Assembly: GCA_015068235.1 (NCBI GenBank)
Contig: SVKY01000001.1
Location: 93,281 to 157,280 of the forward strand
Direction: 5' to 3'
Length of the DNA stretch: 64,000 bases
DNA from: Oscillospiraceae bacterium
Lineage (GTDB): Bacteria > Bacillota > Clostridia > Oscillospirales > Oscillospiraceae
Positions within the stretch are counted from its first letter, which is position 1. Every line of letters starts with the position of its first letter. The translations under genes and the position numbers were made by a program. The notes beneath the pieces are model-generated. The model had not been told where the DNA came from. It did no database searches and saw only the letters and a list, made by a program, of their open reading frames with translations. Shown here one piece after another: positions 51,937 through 60,392 of this stretch.

Positions 51937-52425
51937 TTATGCCTCCTTATTTCTGATTCTATGAATAAATTCATCCATTATCTCCGCAGGGAGAAAATCC
52001 TCTAAATCCGCACCGTAATATCCCATTTCCTTCACGGCGCTGGAGCTGAGGTACATGAATTGATGCTCTGCGGTTAAAAACATGGAATCCAATTCAGGAT
52101 TCAATTTACGGTTGATCATCGCCATTTGAAACTCTTTTTCAAAGTCACTGCCTGCACGCAACCCCTTAATGATCGTGCAGCAATTATGCTCCTTTGCATA
52201 CGCAGCAAGCAGACCAAAATGCGAATCGACCGTAACGTTGGAAAGATGCGCCGTCACCCGGCGGATCTGATCCTCACGCTCTTGCAGTGAGAATAAGGGT
52301 TTCTTGTCATGGTTGACCATCACACATACGATCAAACGATCAAACAGCTTTGCCGCACGTTCAATGATATTCAAATGCCCGTTGGTGATCGGGTCAAAGC
52401 TGCCCGGATAAACTGCGATTTTCAT
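51937..52425 (-). CDS. coaD: Phosphopantetheine adenylyltransferase
   Basis: 162 residues. The nucleotidyltransferase motif is YPGSFDPITNGHLNIIERA (T/HxGH type), with RGLRAGSDFEKEFQMAMIN and the C-terminal YLSSSAVKEMGYYGADLEDF. It catalyses the penultimate step of coenzyme A synthesis. Overlaps rsmD by four bases; rsmD-coaD is a conserved pair in Firmicutes. Confidence 0.97.
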   Translation of the reverse strand: MKIAVYPGSFDPITNGHLNIIERAAKLFDRLIVCVMVNHDKKPLFSLQEREDQIRRVTAHLSNVTVDSHFGLLAAYAKEHNCCTIIKGLRAGSDFEKEFQMAMINRKLNPELDSMFLTAEHQFMYLSSSAVKEMGYYGADLEDFLPAEIMDEFIHRIRNKEA

Positions 52426-52973
52426 AAGCCTTCCTTTTTTCTGCGGAAGATGGTAATGATCGTTTTACCATAGTGGTAATCCTTAGAGCGTTCAAATCCG
52501 CAAAATTCCCCCTCAAGCTGTTTCTCTTGAGGTCGCTCCGTTATAATTATACCATTTTCTGTGAGAATGTCAATTTCTGATAGCAATTTTATTGCATTTT
52601 CTAAATATTTTTCTGCATACGGTGGGTCTAAAAACACCATGGAGAAGCGTTTGCGGCATCGTTTGAGGAAATTTTCATAGTCAGATTGAATGACCTGCGC
52701 TTTTTCTGCCAAATGGGTACGGTTTAGATTGTCCCGAATGACAGCGATCGATTCCTTTCTTGCATCCACAAATACCGCACTTTTTGCACCTCGGCTCAAT
52801 GCTTCAATGCCCAGTTGCCCCGAACCTGCAAACAGGTCCAGCACATCTCCGCAAATTTCAAATTGGATCATATTGAACAGCGCTTGCTTGACCTTATCGG
52901 CGGTCGGCCGAGTTTCAAGACCGTTCGGTGCTTTCAAATTTGTGCCGCCGGCAGTACCGGTTATCACTCGCAT
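52422..52973 (-). CDS. rsmD: 16S rRNA (guanine-966-N2)-methyltransferase
   Basis: 183 residues beginning MRVITGTAGGTNLKAPNGLE. SAM-binding motif VLDLFAGSGQLGIEALSRGA and catalytic FLDPPYAEKYLEN (DPPY) are clear. The start at 52973 has GAGGAGA upstream; one base separates it from the uvrC stop. Upstream in-frame codons belong to the uvrC shadow. Confidence 0.95.
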   Translation of the reverse strand: MRVITGTAGGTNLKAPNGLETRPTADKVKQALFNMIQFEICGDVLDLFAGSGQLGIEALSRGAKSAVFVDARKESIAVIRDNLNRTHLAEKAQVIQSDYENFLKRCRKRFSMVFLDPPYAEKYLENAIKLLSEIDILTENGIIITERPQEKQLEGEFCGFERSKDYHYGKTIITIFRRKKEGL

Positions 52974-52974
52974 A

Positions 52975-54795
52975 TTACTTCTCCTCGTGATGGAAATGTT
53001 GATAGATCGCCCTTGCAACCGCTTCGGGTACAACCTGCTGCAGCATTTGCACCGAAGCCTCAGAAATTGCCTTGACGGACTTAAAATGCTTGAGAAGCGC
53101 AAGCCTTCGCATCTTCCCTACGCCGTCGATCTCATCAAGCTTTGAGCCCTTGATGCGTTTACTTCGAAGGGTTCTGTGGTATGTGATCGCAAAGCGGTGG
53201 GTCTCCTCCTGTATCCTGCCGATAAGGGCAAATACAGCAGGTATGGCTTGGATGCCGATCTCCTGACCGTTTGGCGTTACAAGCGCACGGGTACGGTGAC
53301 GGTCATCCTTGACCATGCCAAAAATTGGAAGGTCAAGTCCCATAGCAAGCAGTGCCTCCTGTACGGTCTGTGCATGCACCTGCCCGCCATCGATCAAAAG
53401 TGCGTCCGGCTTTTCTTCAAAGCCCTTGTCACCGTCTAAATAGTGACAAAAACGACGGCAAAGCACCTGGCGCATAGAGGCGTAATCATCCTGATCGTCC
53501 AAATTTTCGACCTTAAAGCGCTTATAATCGCTCTTTTTTGGCTTCCCGTCAACAAATACGGTCATCGAAGCAACAATGTCCGTTCCTGCAATATTGGAAA
53601 TATCGTAAGCCTCCAAACGATGTGGCAGCTGCGTAAGCGCAAGCATATTCTGCAACAGCTTCATCGTGCCGCTGACACGTTCGGCTGCGCTTGTCGCGCG
53701 TTCTGCTTCTTCTTTTGCGTTTTTATTCGCAAGCTCTACAAGCTTCTTATTATCGCCACGCTGCGGTATGATGATGCGAACATTCTTCTGAAGCTTCTCA
53801 AGCAAAAGCTGTGAAAACAGCTCCGCATCGTCTATGGCGATCGGTAATAAAATTCGTTTCGGTGCAGCATTTCTCACTAAATAATACTGCTTGACCAGCT
53901 GGCTGACCGCATCGGACGGATCATCTGTTGCACTAAGAAGCTCATAGTCCTTATCCATCAGATTGCCACCGATGAAATGCAGAACCGCAAAGCAAGCCTT
54001 TGCCTCTGTCTGATGCCAACCGATCACGTCAGTATCTGCCATCACGCCTGCCGTCACAAGCTGCCGCTGTCCTAACACCTCAATGGCTTTGAGCTGATCA
54101 CGGTACTGTGCGGCATGCTCAAAGTCCAATTCCTCCGCAGCCGTCTCCATCTTCTCACGCAGTGACAGCGCAAGCTGCTTGTACTTCCCCTCTAACAGGA
54201 GAATCGCCTGCCGGATTCTTGCCAAATAGTCGTCCTGCTTCATCTCATGCCTGCACCAACCGTCACAGGTCTTCATATGAAAATTCAAACACGGGCGTTC
54301 CTTGTCGATATCTCTCGGAAAAACACGGCTACAGGTTGGCAGCTTGAAAACTTCACAGATCGTATCGATCACCTGCTTGGTCTTGCCACGGCTACCGTAA
54401 GGACCGAAATATCTCGCCCCGTCATCCAAGACACGGTTTGCAAGCTTGAGCTTCGGATAAGCCTCCGTCATATCCGCACGCAAATACGGATATCCCTTAT
54501 CGTCCTTCAAAAGGATATTATACTTGGGCATATAATGCTTGATTAGCGAGCACTCCAGCACAAGCGCCTCAAACTCTGTCGCAGCCGTGATTGTTTCAAA
54601 ATGATCCACCTGTGAAACCATCCGTTTGGTTTTCGGACTATGGGAGGCAGTGTCTTGAAAATATTGGCTGACACGATTTTTCAGTTTTTTCGCCTTGCCG
54701 ACATAGATCACGGTATCATCCGCATTTTTCATCAGATACACACCCGGCTCATACGGCAAGGAAAGAGCTGCAAGCTTTAATTCTTCACGAGTCAT
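52975..54795 (-). CDS. uvrC: Excinuclease ABC subunit C
   Basis: 606 residues. N-terminal GIY-YIG nuclease (PYEPGVYLMKNADDTVIYVG, KAKKLKNRVSQYF), a UvrB-binding region (LREKMETAAEELDFEHAAQY), the RNase H-like incision domain (RLEAYDISNIAGTDIVASMT, DALLIDGGQVHAQTVQEAL) and C-terminal helix-hairpin-helix repeats (LDEIDGVGKMRRLALLKHF). It nicks damaged DNA on both sides with UvrAB. The start at 54795 follows GAGGG; a TTG four codons upstream is less likely. Confidence 0.97.
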   Translation of the reverse strand: MTREELKLAALSLPYEPGVYLMKNADDTVIYVGKAKKLKNRVSQYFQDTASHSPKTKRMVSQVDHFETITAATEFEALVLECSLIKHYMPKYNILLKDDKGYPYLRADMTEAYPKLKLANRVLDDGARYFGPYGSRGKTKQVIDTICEVFKLPTCSRVFPRDIDKERPCLNFHMKTCDGWCRHEMKQDDYLARIRQAILLLEGKYKQLALSLREKMETAAEELDFEHAAQYRDQLKAIEVLGQRQLVTAGVMADTDVIGWHQTEAKACFAVLHFIGGNLMDKDYELLSATDDPSDAVSQLVKQYYLVRNAAPKRILLPIAIDDAELFSQLLLEKLQKNVRIIIPQRGDNKKLVELANKNAKEEAERATSAAERVSGTMKLLQNMLALTQLPHRLEAYDISNIAGTDIVASMTVFVDGKPKKSDYKRFKVENLDDQDDYASMRQVLCRRFCHYLDGDKGFEEKPDALLIDGGQVHAQTVQEALLAMGLDLPIFGMVKDDRHRTRALVTPNGQEIGIQAIPAVFALIGRIQEETHRFAITYHRTLRSKRIKGSKLDEIDGVGKMRRLALLKHFKSVKAISEASVQMLQQVVPEAVARAIYQHFHHEEK

Positions 54796-54810
54796 ACGTT
54801 CCCTCAACGT

Positions 54811-54846
54811 GAAAACTGTCCCAAACGTTTCGACGCTTGGGACAGT
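54811..54846 (-). terminator. Terminator after the HPr-like gene
   Basis: ACTGTCCCAAaCG and CGcTTGGGACAGT arms (one A-C mismatch) followed on the minus strand by TTTTCACG, upstream of uvrC. Confidence 0.75.
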
Positions 54847-54861
54847 CGTTTGGTTGCAATT

Positions 54862-55122
54862 TTAATAAATATCCTTCATCAGCATTGCAGACAGCGACTT
54901 GACAGCTGCTTCCTCGTCCGCACCCTCTGCAACCAGGCTGATCTCCGTGCCGGTGGTAATGCCCATGGACAGTACGCCAAGCAAACTCTTTGCATTGATC
55001 TTTCGGTCATCCGCCTCGATCCAAATGCTTGCACGGAATTCATTTGCCTTCTGGATGAAGTAAGTAGCTTGCTTATTATGAAGTCCGGATTCGCACTTCA
55101 CGATGGTTTTTTCTGTATACAC
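54862..55122 (-). CDS. HPr-like phosphocarrier protein, non-canonical active site
   Basis: 86 residues, starting with GTG at 55122 (AAGGAG eight bases upstream). His15 and Ser46 align exactly with HPr (SGLHNKQATYF; AKSLLGVLSMGI). The invariant GLHARPAT is GLHNKQAT here, so Arg17 is Lys and Pro18 is Gln. It therefore could be a phosphorylatable HPr with altered EI recognition, or a Crh/NPr-like regulator; since Ser46 persists, HPr kinase control is plausible. The gene has its own promoter, and no PTS enzyme is encoded nearby. Confidence 0.85.
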   Translation of the reverse strand: MYTEKTIVKCESGLHNKQATYFIQKANEFRASIWIEADDRKINAKSLLGVLSMGITTGTEISLVAEGADEEAAVKSLSAMLMKDIY

Positions 55123-55171
55123 AGGTGTCACTCCTTCTTCCTTACGACCGCCTTCGGTCGGTAGTATTAAT

Positions 55172-55200
55172 AATATAAGCAAAAAACTCGCATTTGTCAA
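55172..55200 (-). promoter_or_regulatory. Promoter of the HPr-like gene
   Basis: Perfect TTGACA (55195-55200), a 17-base spacer and TATATT (55172-55177). A CGACCG/CGGTCG hairpin lies in the leader (about 55145-55160). Confidence 0.8.
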
Positions 55201-55216
55201 CAGATTTTCCGAAAAT

Positions 55217-57589
55217 TCAAGACAATTCTGCAATTGTCACACCATCTTCGCCCTCTCCATAGACGCCAAGGCGGTAACGTTTGACAATACGGTTGTGTTT
55301 CAGCTCCTCGTGGACGGCTTTTCTGAGCGTTCCGGTACCCTTGCCGTGAATGATTCTGACGCTCGAAAGGTTCGCCAGCATCGCACCGTCCAAAAAATTA
55401 CTCAGGAGTGATATCGCCTCACCTGCGCTCATACCACGCAGATCAAGCTCCGTCGGTGCGGCATGGCTTCTGAATTCACGCTGCGTGCGCTCAATGATCT
55501 TCTTCGCCTGCGTATTCGTCTGTTCGATCAGATAAACCTCGTCAGGCTTTGCCATGACCTTCATGATGCCTGCCTGCAAAAGGTAGGTTCCATCCTTGTT
55601 GATCTCCAAAACGCTCGCCTTAGTTCCAAATCTCAACAACTCCACGGTATCACCGACAATAATTTCTCTCGTGGGCTTCGGGCGCTCAGGCTCAGGAGCT
55701 TTGTCATGGAATGCTTCTTCTGCTTCGTTGAGCTTGCGACGCATTTCTGCTTGCTTGACATTATAGCCCTGTGCATCAGCAGTGTCCTTCATCTGCTTGC
55801 GAAGCTGCTTGAGTTCGTCTGCAACCTCATTTGCCGCACGCCTTGCGTTATCGATGATTACCTGTGCCTCTGCACGGGCAGCCTTGACCGCTTTCTCACG
55901 CTCACGCTTGATCTCGTCGTGGTATGCCTGCGATTGCGCACGCATCTGCTCGGTTTCAATGCGCAAACGTTCTGCTTCAATCTTGGCAGTTTCCATTTGC
56001 TGACGCTGCTGCTCTAACTGATTCAGCACATCCTCGAAGCTGCGATCATTCTCATTGACCAAGCTCTTTGCCTTATCGATAATTTCATCCGACAAACCCA
56101 AACGCTTGGAAATTGCAAAGGCATTGGATTTTCCGGGGATGCCGATCAAAAGCTTATAAGTTGGGCGTAGCGTTTCCACGTCAAATTCACACGAGGCATT
56201 CATAACCCCCGCAGTGCGCATGGCAAAAAGCTTCAGTTCGGCATAGTGTGTTGTTGCTGCCACACGGCTACCACATTGACGGCAAAAATCGATCAGCGCC
56301 ATCGCCAAAGCCGCACCCTCTGTCGGGTCAGTACCTGCACCCAGCTCGTCAAACAGAACCAAGGTCTCGTCATCACAATCAGCAATGATCTCGACGATAT
56401 TCTTCATATGTGCGGAAAATGTCGAAAGTGATTGCTCAATCGATTGCTCATCACCGATATCTGCCAGGACACGCTCGAATACAGATACCGCACTGCCGTG
56501 ATCTGCCGGAATATGCAGACCGCATTCTGCCATCAGCGTCAAAAGTCCGATAGTTTTCAGCGTTACGGTCTTACCACCGGTGTTCGGACCTGTGATGATC
56601 AGTGTGTCAAAATCCGTGCCCAAACGCACCGTAATCGGCACAACACTCTTGCGCTCGATCAACGGATGCCGTGCTCTGCGCAGTTCGATCGTACCGTTTG
56701 TGCGAATCTCCGGCTCCATAGCGTCCATGCGCAAGGACAATCTGCCCTTAGCAAAGATCACATCAAGCGTTACAAGCATTTCATAGCTTGCCGAAATTCC
56801 TTCACGGAAGGAAGCAGCCTCCGCAGAAAGCTCAGCCAAAATTCGTTCGATCTCTTTTTTCTCGCGGATCGACAATTCGCGCAAAGCGTTATTTGCGTTG
56901 ACCGCACTCATCGGCTCAACAAAGAAAGTACCTCCCGATGACGATACATCATGGACAAGTCCGGGAATTTCGCCCTTGTATTCACTCTTGACAGGCACAA
57001 CATAGCGGTCTCCGCGCATTGTGATGATCGTATCACGCAAATATTTAGAGTGCGTCGGAGAGTTGATAATTTTTTGCAAACTCTCTTTGACCTTTGCACT
57101 TTGAATGCGCATATGTCTGCGAATGTCCGCAAGCTCGCTGCTTGCCGCATCTGCAATCTCCTCTTCAGAAATAATCGAATTTGAAATTTTCTCTTCCAAA
57201 TAGCGATTCGGAGTCAGCTCCTGAAAATAGACATCCAAATTGGTCTGTAAATAGTCACCGTTATAATAGGCTTTTGCGCTGCGAATACATTTGAGCACAC
57301 CTGCAATGCGCAGAAGCTCCTTCGGAGTCAAGCAGCCACCACGATCGGCACGCTCCAAAGACGGTCTGATATCCTTGAGCGAATGAAAGCCGGGTGTTCC
57401 CTTGAGCGAGATCAGCTTAACAGCCGATGTTGTCTGCTGCTGTAAAATTTGAATTTCCTCCGCATCGTTCATCGGTAAAATTTTCAAACACCGTTCTTTG
57501 CCCTCATCGGAATTGGCACATTCCGAGAGCTTTTCCAGAACGGCATTCAGTTCTAATTTCTTTAATGATTTTTCATATAATTCAGTCAT
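55217..57589 (-). CDS. mutS2: Endonuclease MutS2
   Basis: 790 residues. MutS-like core domain, ATPase Walker A TGPNTGGKTVTLKTIG, Walker B LVLFDELGAGTDPTEGAALA, a long coiled-coil insertion (about 510-640, rich in Q, E and R) and C-terminal Smr domain ELDLRGMSAGEAISLL with VRIIHGKGTGTLRKAV. MutS2 suppresses recombination and resolves stalled ribosomes in Bacillus. The start at 57589 is after AGGAAAG. Downstream of recO with an 11-base gap. Confidence 0.96.
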   Translation of the reverse strand: MTELYEKSLKKLELNAVLEKLSECANSDEGKERCLKILPMNDAEEIQILQQQTTSAVKLISLKGTPGFHSLKDIRPSLERADRGGCLTPKELLRIAGVLKCIRSAKAYYNGDYLQTNLDVYFQELTPNRYLEEKISNSIISEEEIADAASSELADIRRHMRIQSAKVKESLQKIINSPTHSKYLRDTIITMRGDRYVVPVKSEYKGEIPGLVHDVSSSGGTFFVEPMSAVNANNALRELSIREKKEIERILAELSAEAASFREGISASYEMLVTLDVIFAKGRLSLRMDAMEPEIRTNGTIELRRARHPLIERKSVVPITVRLGTDFDTLIITGPNTGGKTVTLKTIGLLTLMAECGLHIPADHGSAVSVFERVLADIGDEQSIEQSLSTFSAHMKNIVEIIADCDDETLVLFDELGAGTDPTEGAALAMALIDFCRQCGSRVAATTHYAELKLFAMRTAGVMNASCEFDVETLRPTYKLLIGIPGKSNAFAISKRLGLSDEIIDKAKSLVNENDRSFEDVLNQLEQQRQQMETAKIEAERLRIETEQMRAQSQAYHDEIKREREKAVKAARAEAQVIIDNARRAANEVADELKQLRKQMKDTADAQGYNVKQAEMRRKLNEAEEAFHDKAPEPERPKPTREIIVGDTVELLRFGTKASVLEINKDGTYLLQAGIMKVMAKPDEVYLIEQTNTQAKKIIERTQREFRSHAAPTELDLRGMSAGEAISLLSNFLDGAMLANLSSVRIIHGKGTGTLRKAVHEELKHNRIVKRYRLGVYGEGEDGVTIAELS

Positions 57590-57599
57590 AATTCTTTCC

Positions 57600-58337
57600 T
57601 CATATAAACAGAGATTTATAAAAATCCAAGGTAGAAAATCCACGCTCTAAGCGCATGGACAGATAGCTTTCAGCAATATCGCTCAGCTCCTGTATGCCGC
57701 CATCGCTCAGCGCAAAGGAAAAGAGCTTCTTTGCATCGCAATAAGCAAGATAACGCATCGCCATCAAGGTCCCGGCACTCAGAGGCATACGAATATCGCC
57801 GCCGGCAGAGCAGCCTGCGCATTGCACAACGCCCTGCGTAATATTAAATCGGTCCGCCTGCTCATTTCCGCACACCAGGCAGCCTCTCAAATCCGGCAAG
57901 AATCCAACAATGCACATCAGCCGCAGCTCAAAAACCGCTTTGACCAAAAGCTGTGGTTTTTTCAGCTTCGTCAGAGCATACAGGCAGTTGAGCAAAAGCG
58001 ATAATATCTCAGGGTTCGGGTCATCCTCCTGTGCAACGGCATCACATACTTGGGCGAAATATGTCGCAAGGTACAAAAGCTCAATATCATTACGCAGCTG
58101 CGTAAACATTTCCTTTGTGCTGCCCTCGGTCAGCGTATAACGCCCCTGGTGCTCCAAAAGCGTCATTTCCGAAAAGCTCAAAAGCTGGCAAGCCGCCTTT
58201 AATCTGCTTCGCTGGCTTTTCACGCCTACTGCTTTGACCGTAATTTTGCCCAAATCCTTCGTCAGCACCGTCAGAAGCTTATCGTTGTCTTTGTATTCAG
58301 TTTCTCGCAGGACGATCCCCTCGGTTTTGATGTACAT
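57600..58337 (-). CDS. recO: DNA repair protein RecO
   Basis: 245 residues. The N-terminal OB fold (TEGIVLRETEYKDNDKLLTV, ITVKAVGVKSQRSRLKAACQ) and the C4 zinc site CLVCGNEQADRF with VQCAGCSAGG fit RecO. It helps load RecA. In the era-yqzL-recO cluster, five bases after yqzL. Confidence 0.95.
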   Translation of the reverse strand: MYIKTEGIVLRETEYKDNDKLLTVLTKDLGKITVKAVGVKSQRSRLKAACQLLSFSEMTLLEHQGRYTLTEGSTKEMFTQLRNDIELLYLATYFAQVCDAVAQEDDPNPEILSLLLNCLYALTKLKKPQLLVKAVFELRLMCIVGFLPDLRGCLVCGNEQADRFNITQGVVQCAGCSAGGDIRMPLSAGTLMAMRYLAYCDAKKLFSFALSDGGIQELSDIAESYLSMRLERGFSTLDFYKSLFI

Positions 58338-58342
58338 CTGCT

Positions 58343-58438
58343 TTACTCCATCGGTTTCTCCCTCATGCGACGGTAAAGCAAATACGCCTCCGGCGCACCG
58401 GTATCTTCAAACAGGCTCCAAAAAAAATCTGCATTCAT
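58343..58438 (-). CDS. yqzL: YqzL-family micro-protein
   Basis: A 31-residue ORF, MNADFFWSLFEDTGAPEAYL then LYRRMREKPME. It begins after GGAGGG and lies between era and recO, exactly as yqzL does in Bacillus. The F-W-x-L-F-E-x-T-G-x-P-x-A-Y-L pattern is the YqzL signature. Its function is unknown; the gene is short enough that automatic callers often miss it. Confidence 0.88.
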   Translation of the reverse strand: MNADFFWSLFEDTGAPEAYLLYRRMREKPME

Positions 58439-58505
58439 ATAAAATCCCTCCATGTGTTTTTCTTAGTCTCTGTAAAAACACGGAACAGATTCTATGAAAA
58501 ATTTG

Positions 58506-59390
58506 TTATTCGTAGCCGAAGTTACGAATCAGGAAATCGCTGTCACGCCAGTTCTCCTTGACCTTGACCCACGTTTGCAAAAAGACCTTTGTGCCCATAA
58601 ATCGCTCGCAATCCTTGCGTGCATCGGAGCTGATCTTTTTGAGCATCGCACCATTTTTGCCGATGATAATCCCTTTGTGACTCTGCTTTTCGCAATAAAT
58701 TATGGCATCGATATCGATCACACCGCTGTCCCGCTCGGAGAATTTAGTAATCTCGACCGCAGTGCCGTGAGGAATCTCACGCTCTAAATTCCACAAAAGC
58801 TTTTCACGGATGATCTCCGCCATAACCTGACGCTCGGGCTGATCGGATGTTGCATCATCGGGGAAAAAGAACGGACTATCCACCGCATATTTTGCGCACT
58901 CGTCCAAAAGCCCCGAAACACCATCTTTATATCGAGCGGAGATCGGGATCACAGCATCAAAATCAAAATGCCCGGAATAGGTCGCAATGACACTTAAAAG
59001 CGCATCCTTATCCGTAACCGTGTCGATCTTATTAATGACCAGGATCGCAGGTGCGCCGGATGCCTTGATCTGCGCAAGCAGCGCCTCCTCCTGCGGACCG
59101 ATATTGGCGATCGGCTCGACCAAAAGTAAGATCAAATCGACATCCGCAACGCTCTCCCGAACGATGTTGACCATGTAATCGCCAAGCTTCGTCCTCGGCT
59201 TATGGAATCCCGGCGTATCGATAAACACAAGCTGTGTATCCTCTTTTGTCACAATGCCGGAAATGCGGTTTCTGGTGGTCTGCGGTTTGTTGGAAACGAT
59301 TGCGATCTTCTCGCCGACCAAGCGGTTCATCAGCGTGGACTTTCCCACATTGGGACGTCCTGCAATCGTGATCATAGCGGTTTTGCTCAT
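58506..59390 (-). CDS. era: GTPase Era
   Basis: 294 residues. G1 GRPNVGKST, G3 DTPG in FIDTPGFHKP, G4 NKID, then a C-terminal KH domain (IIGKNGAMLKKISSDARKDC). Binds the 16S rRNA 3' end in 30S maturation. Overlaps the GNAT gene by four bases. The start follows a GAAGAA-type site. Confidence 0.97.
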   Translation of the reverse strand: MSKTAMITIAGRPNVGKSTLMNRLVGEKIAIVSNKPQTTRNRISGIVTKEDTQLVFIDTPGFHKPRTKLGDYMVNIVRESVADVDLILLLVEPIANIGPQEEALLAQIKASGAPAILVINKIDTVTDKDALLSVIATYSGHFDFDAVIPISARYKDGVSGLLDECAKYAVDSPFFFPDDATSDQPERQVMAEIIREKLLWNLEREIPHGTAVEITKFSERDSGVIDIDAIIYCEKQSHKGIIIGKNGAMLKKISSDARKDCERFMGTKVFLQTWVKVKENWRDSDFLIRNFGYE

Positions 59391-59896
59391 ATTTCTTCTC
59401 CTAAGTTATATTCAAAATACATTTGATCTTCGGCTTTGTTCGTGTGACCGTCATCGATTTTTCCGACCACGCCGCCCATTTTTCGATAAAAGCCCTGCGC
59501 AGGCAGATTATGGACATTGCAGCCGTTAAAAAACTTGTCAATGCCACGTTCCCTGCAAACGCTGCGCACAAAATTGAATACACGCCGTCCTAAGCCTCTG
59601 CCCCGATACTCCCGCAAAAAATACAGGGAGTTAAGGCAGAAGGTGAAGTCCTTGTAATCCACATGCGGTGTACCGAAATAGAAGTAGCCCACGCACACAT
59701 CGTCATCCATCACTAGATAAAAATCCTGCTTCGGGTCCTCCATGCGCCTTCGATCTCGTGCAATATGCCAGGCATGATCGAAATGATCGATCATTTCATC
59801 GGCATAGATGCCGCGATAGGTCGTTGCCCAAACCTTTTGACGGGTAGCCGCCAGGGTCGGAAGGTCGTCATAGGTTGCTTTCTTAAAATAAATCAT
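59387..59896 (-). CDS. GNAT-family N-acetyltransferase
   Basis: 169 residues. The N-terminus IYFKKATYDDLPTLAATRQK and the acetyl-CoA-binding REYRGRGLGRRVFNFVR are typical of GNAT. A Cys/Asn-rich stretch (FFNGCNVHNLPAQGFYRKMG) precedes the C-terminus. Substrate unknown. Located between era and ybeY with overlapping ATGA junctions both sides, so it is inserted in a usually conserved ybeY-era neighbourhood. Confidence 0.9.
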   Translation of the reverse strand: MIYFKKATYDDLPTLAATRQKVWATTYRGIYADEMIDHFDHAWHIARDRRRMEDPKQDFYLVMDDDVCVGYFYFGTPHVDYKDFTFCLNSLYFLREYRGRGLGRRVFNFVRSVCRERGIDKFFNGCNVHNLPAQGFYRKMGGVVGKIDDGHTNKAEDQMYFEYNLGEEI

Positions 59897-60387
59897 CTCA
59901 AAATATCCAATTCGGCGGCGATAGCTTCCTCACGCAGTCGCATTTGGCGCTTCTGCTCGCCCTCGTCTAAGTGGTCATAGCCCAAAAGGTGCAAAATGGA
60001 GTGGATGGTCAAATAGCCAACCTCACGCTTGAGCGTATTTCCAAAGCGCTTCGCCTGATCCTTCGCACGTTCCATCGAGATCGCCATATCTCCCAAAGGA
60101 AGCAAGCCCGTCTGTGGATCAATATAAGATGCCGGATCGGGCGGAAATTCACCTGCAATAAAGTCAAACATCGGAAACGACAGCACGTCAGTTTCTTTGT
60201 CAATGCCTCTCGTTGCGGCATTGATCGCACGGATGCCCGCATCATCGGTGATCAAAACGTTGATTTCACAGGGCACATTCACACCTTGTGCTTCGAGCGT
60301 GGCACTGATGCAGTGATTAAGATGGATCGTCAGTGCCGCATTTTTGAGTGTTTTATCCGCATAGCGGACAATAATTCTATGCTTCAT
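59893..60387 (-). CDS. ybeY: Endoribonuclease YbeY
   Basis: 164 residues. The zinc motif HSILHLLGYDHLDE (HxxxHxxGYDH) near the C-terminus and the ATRGIDKETDVLSFPMFD segment identify YbeY, which acts in 16S rRNA maturation. Five bases downstream of phoH, overlapping the GNAT gene by four bases. Confidence 0.97.
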   Translation of the reverse strand: MKHRIIVRYADKTLKNAALTIHLNHCISATLEAQGVNVPCEINVLITDDAGIRAINAATRGIDKETDVLSFPMFDFIAGEFPPDPASYIDPQTGLLPLGDMAISMERAKDQAKRFGNTLKREVGYLTIHSILHLLGYDHLDEGEQKRQMRLREEAIAAELDILR

Positions 60388-60392
60388 TGGTT

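Noticed and set aside
55140..55170. Short hairpin CGACCG/CGGTCG next to GTAGTATTAAT as a fourth repeat element
   Set aside because: The similarity to the ATACTAAT terminus is only a few bases and no hairpin chain surrounds it; it is treated as leader sequence of the HPr-like gene.
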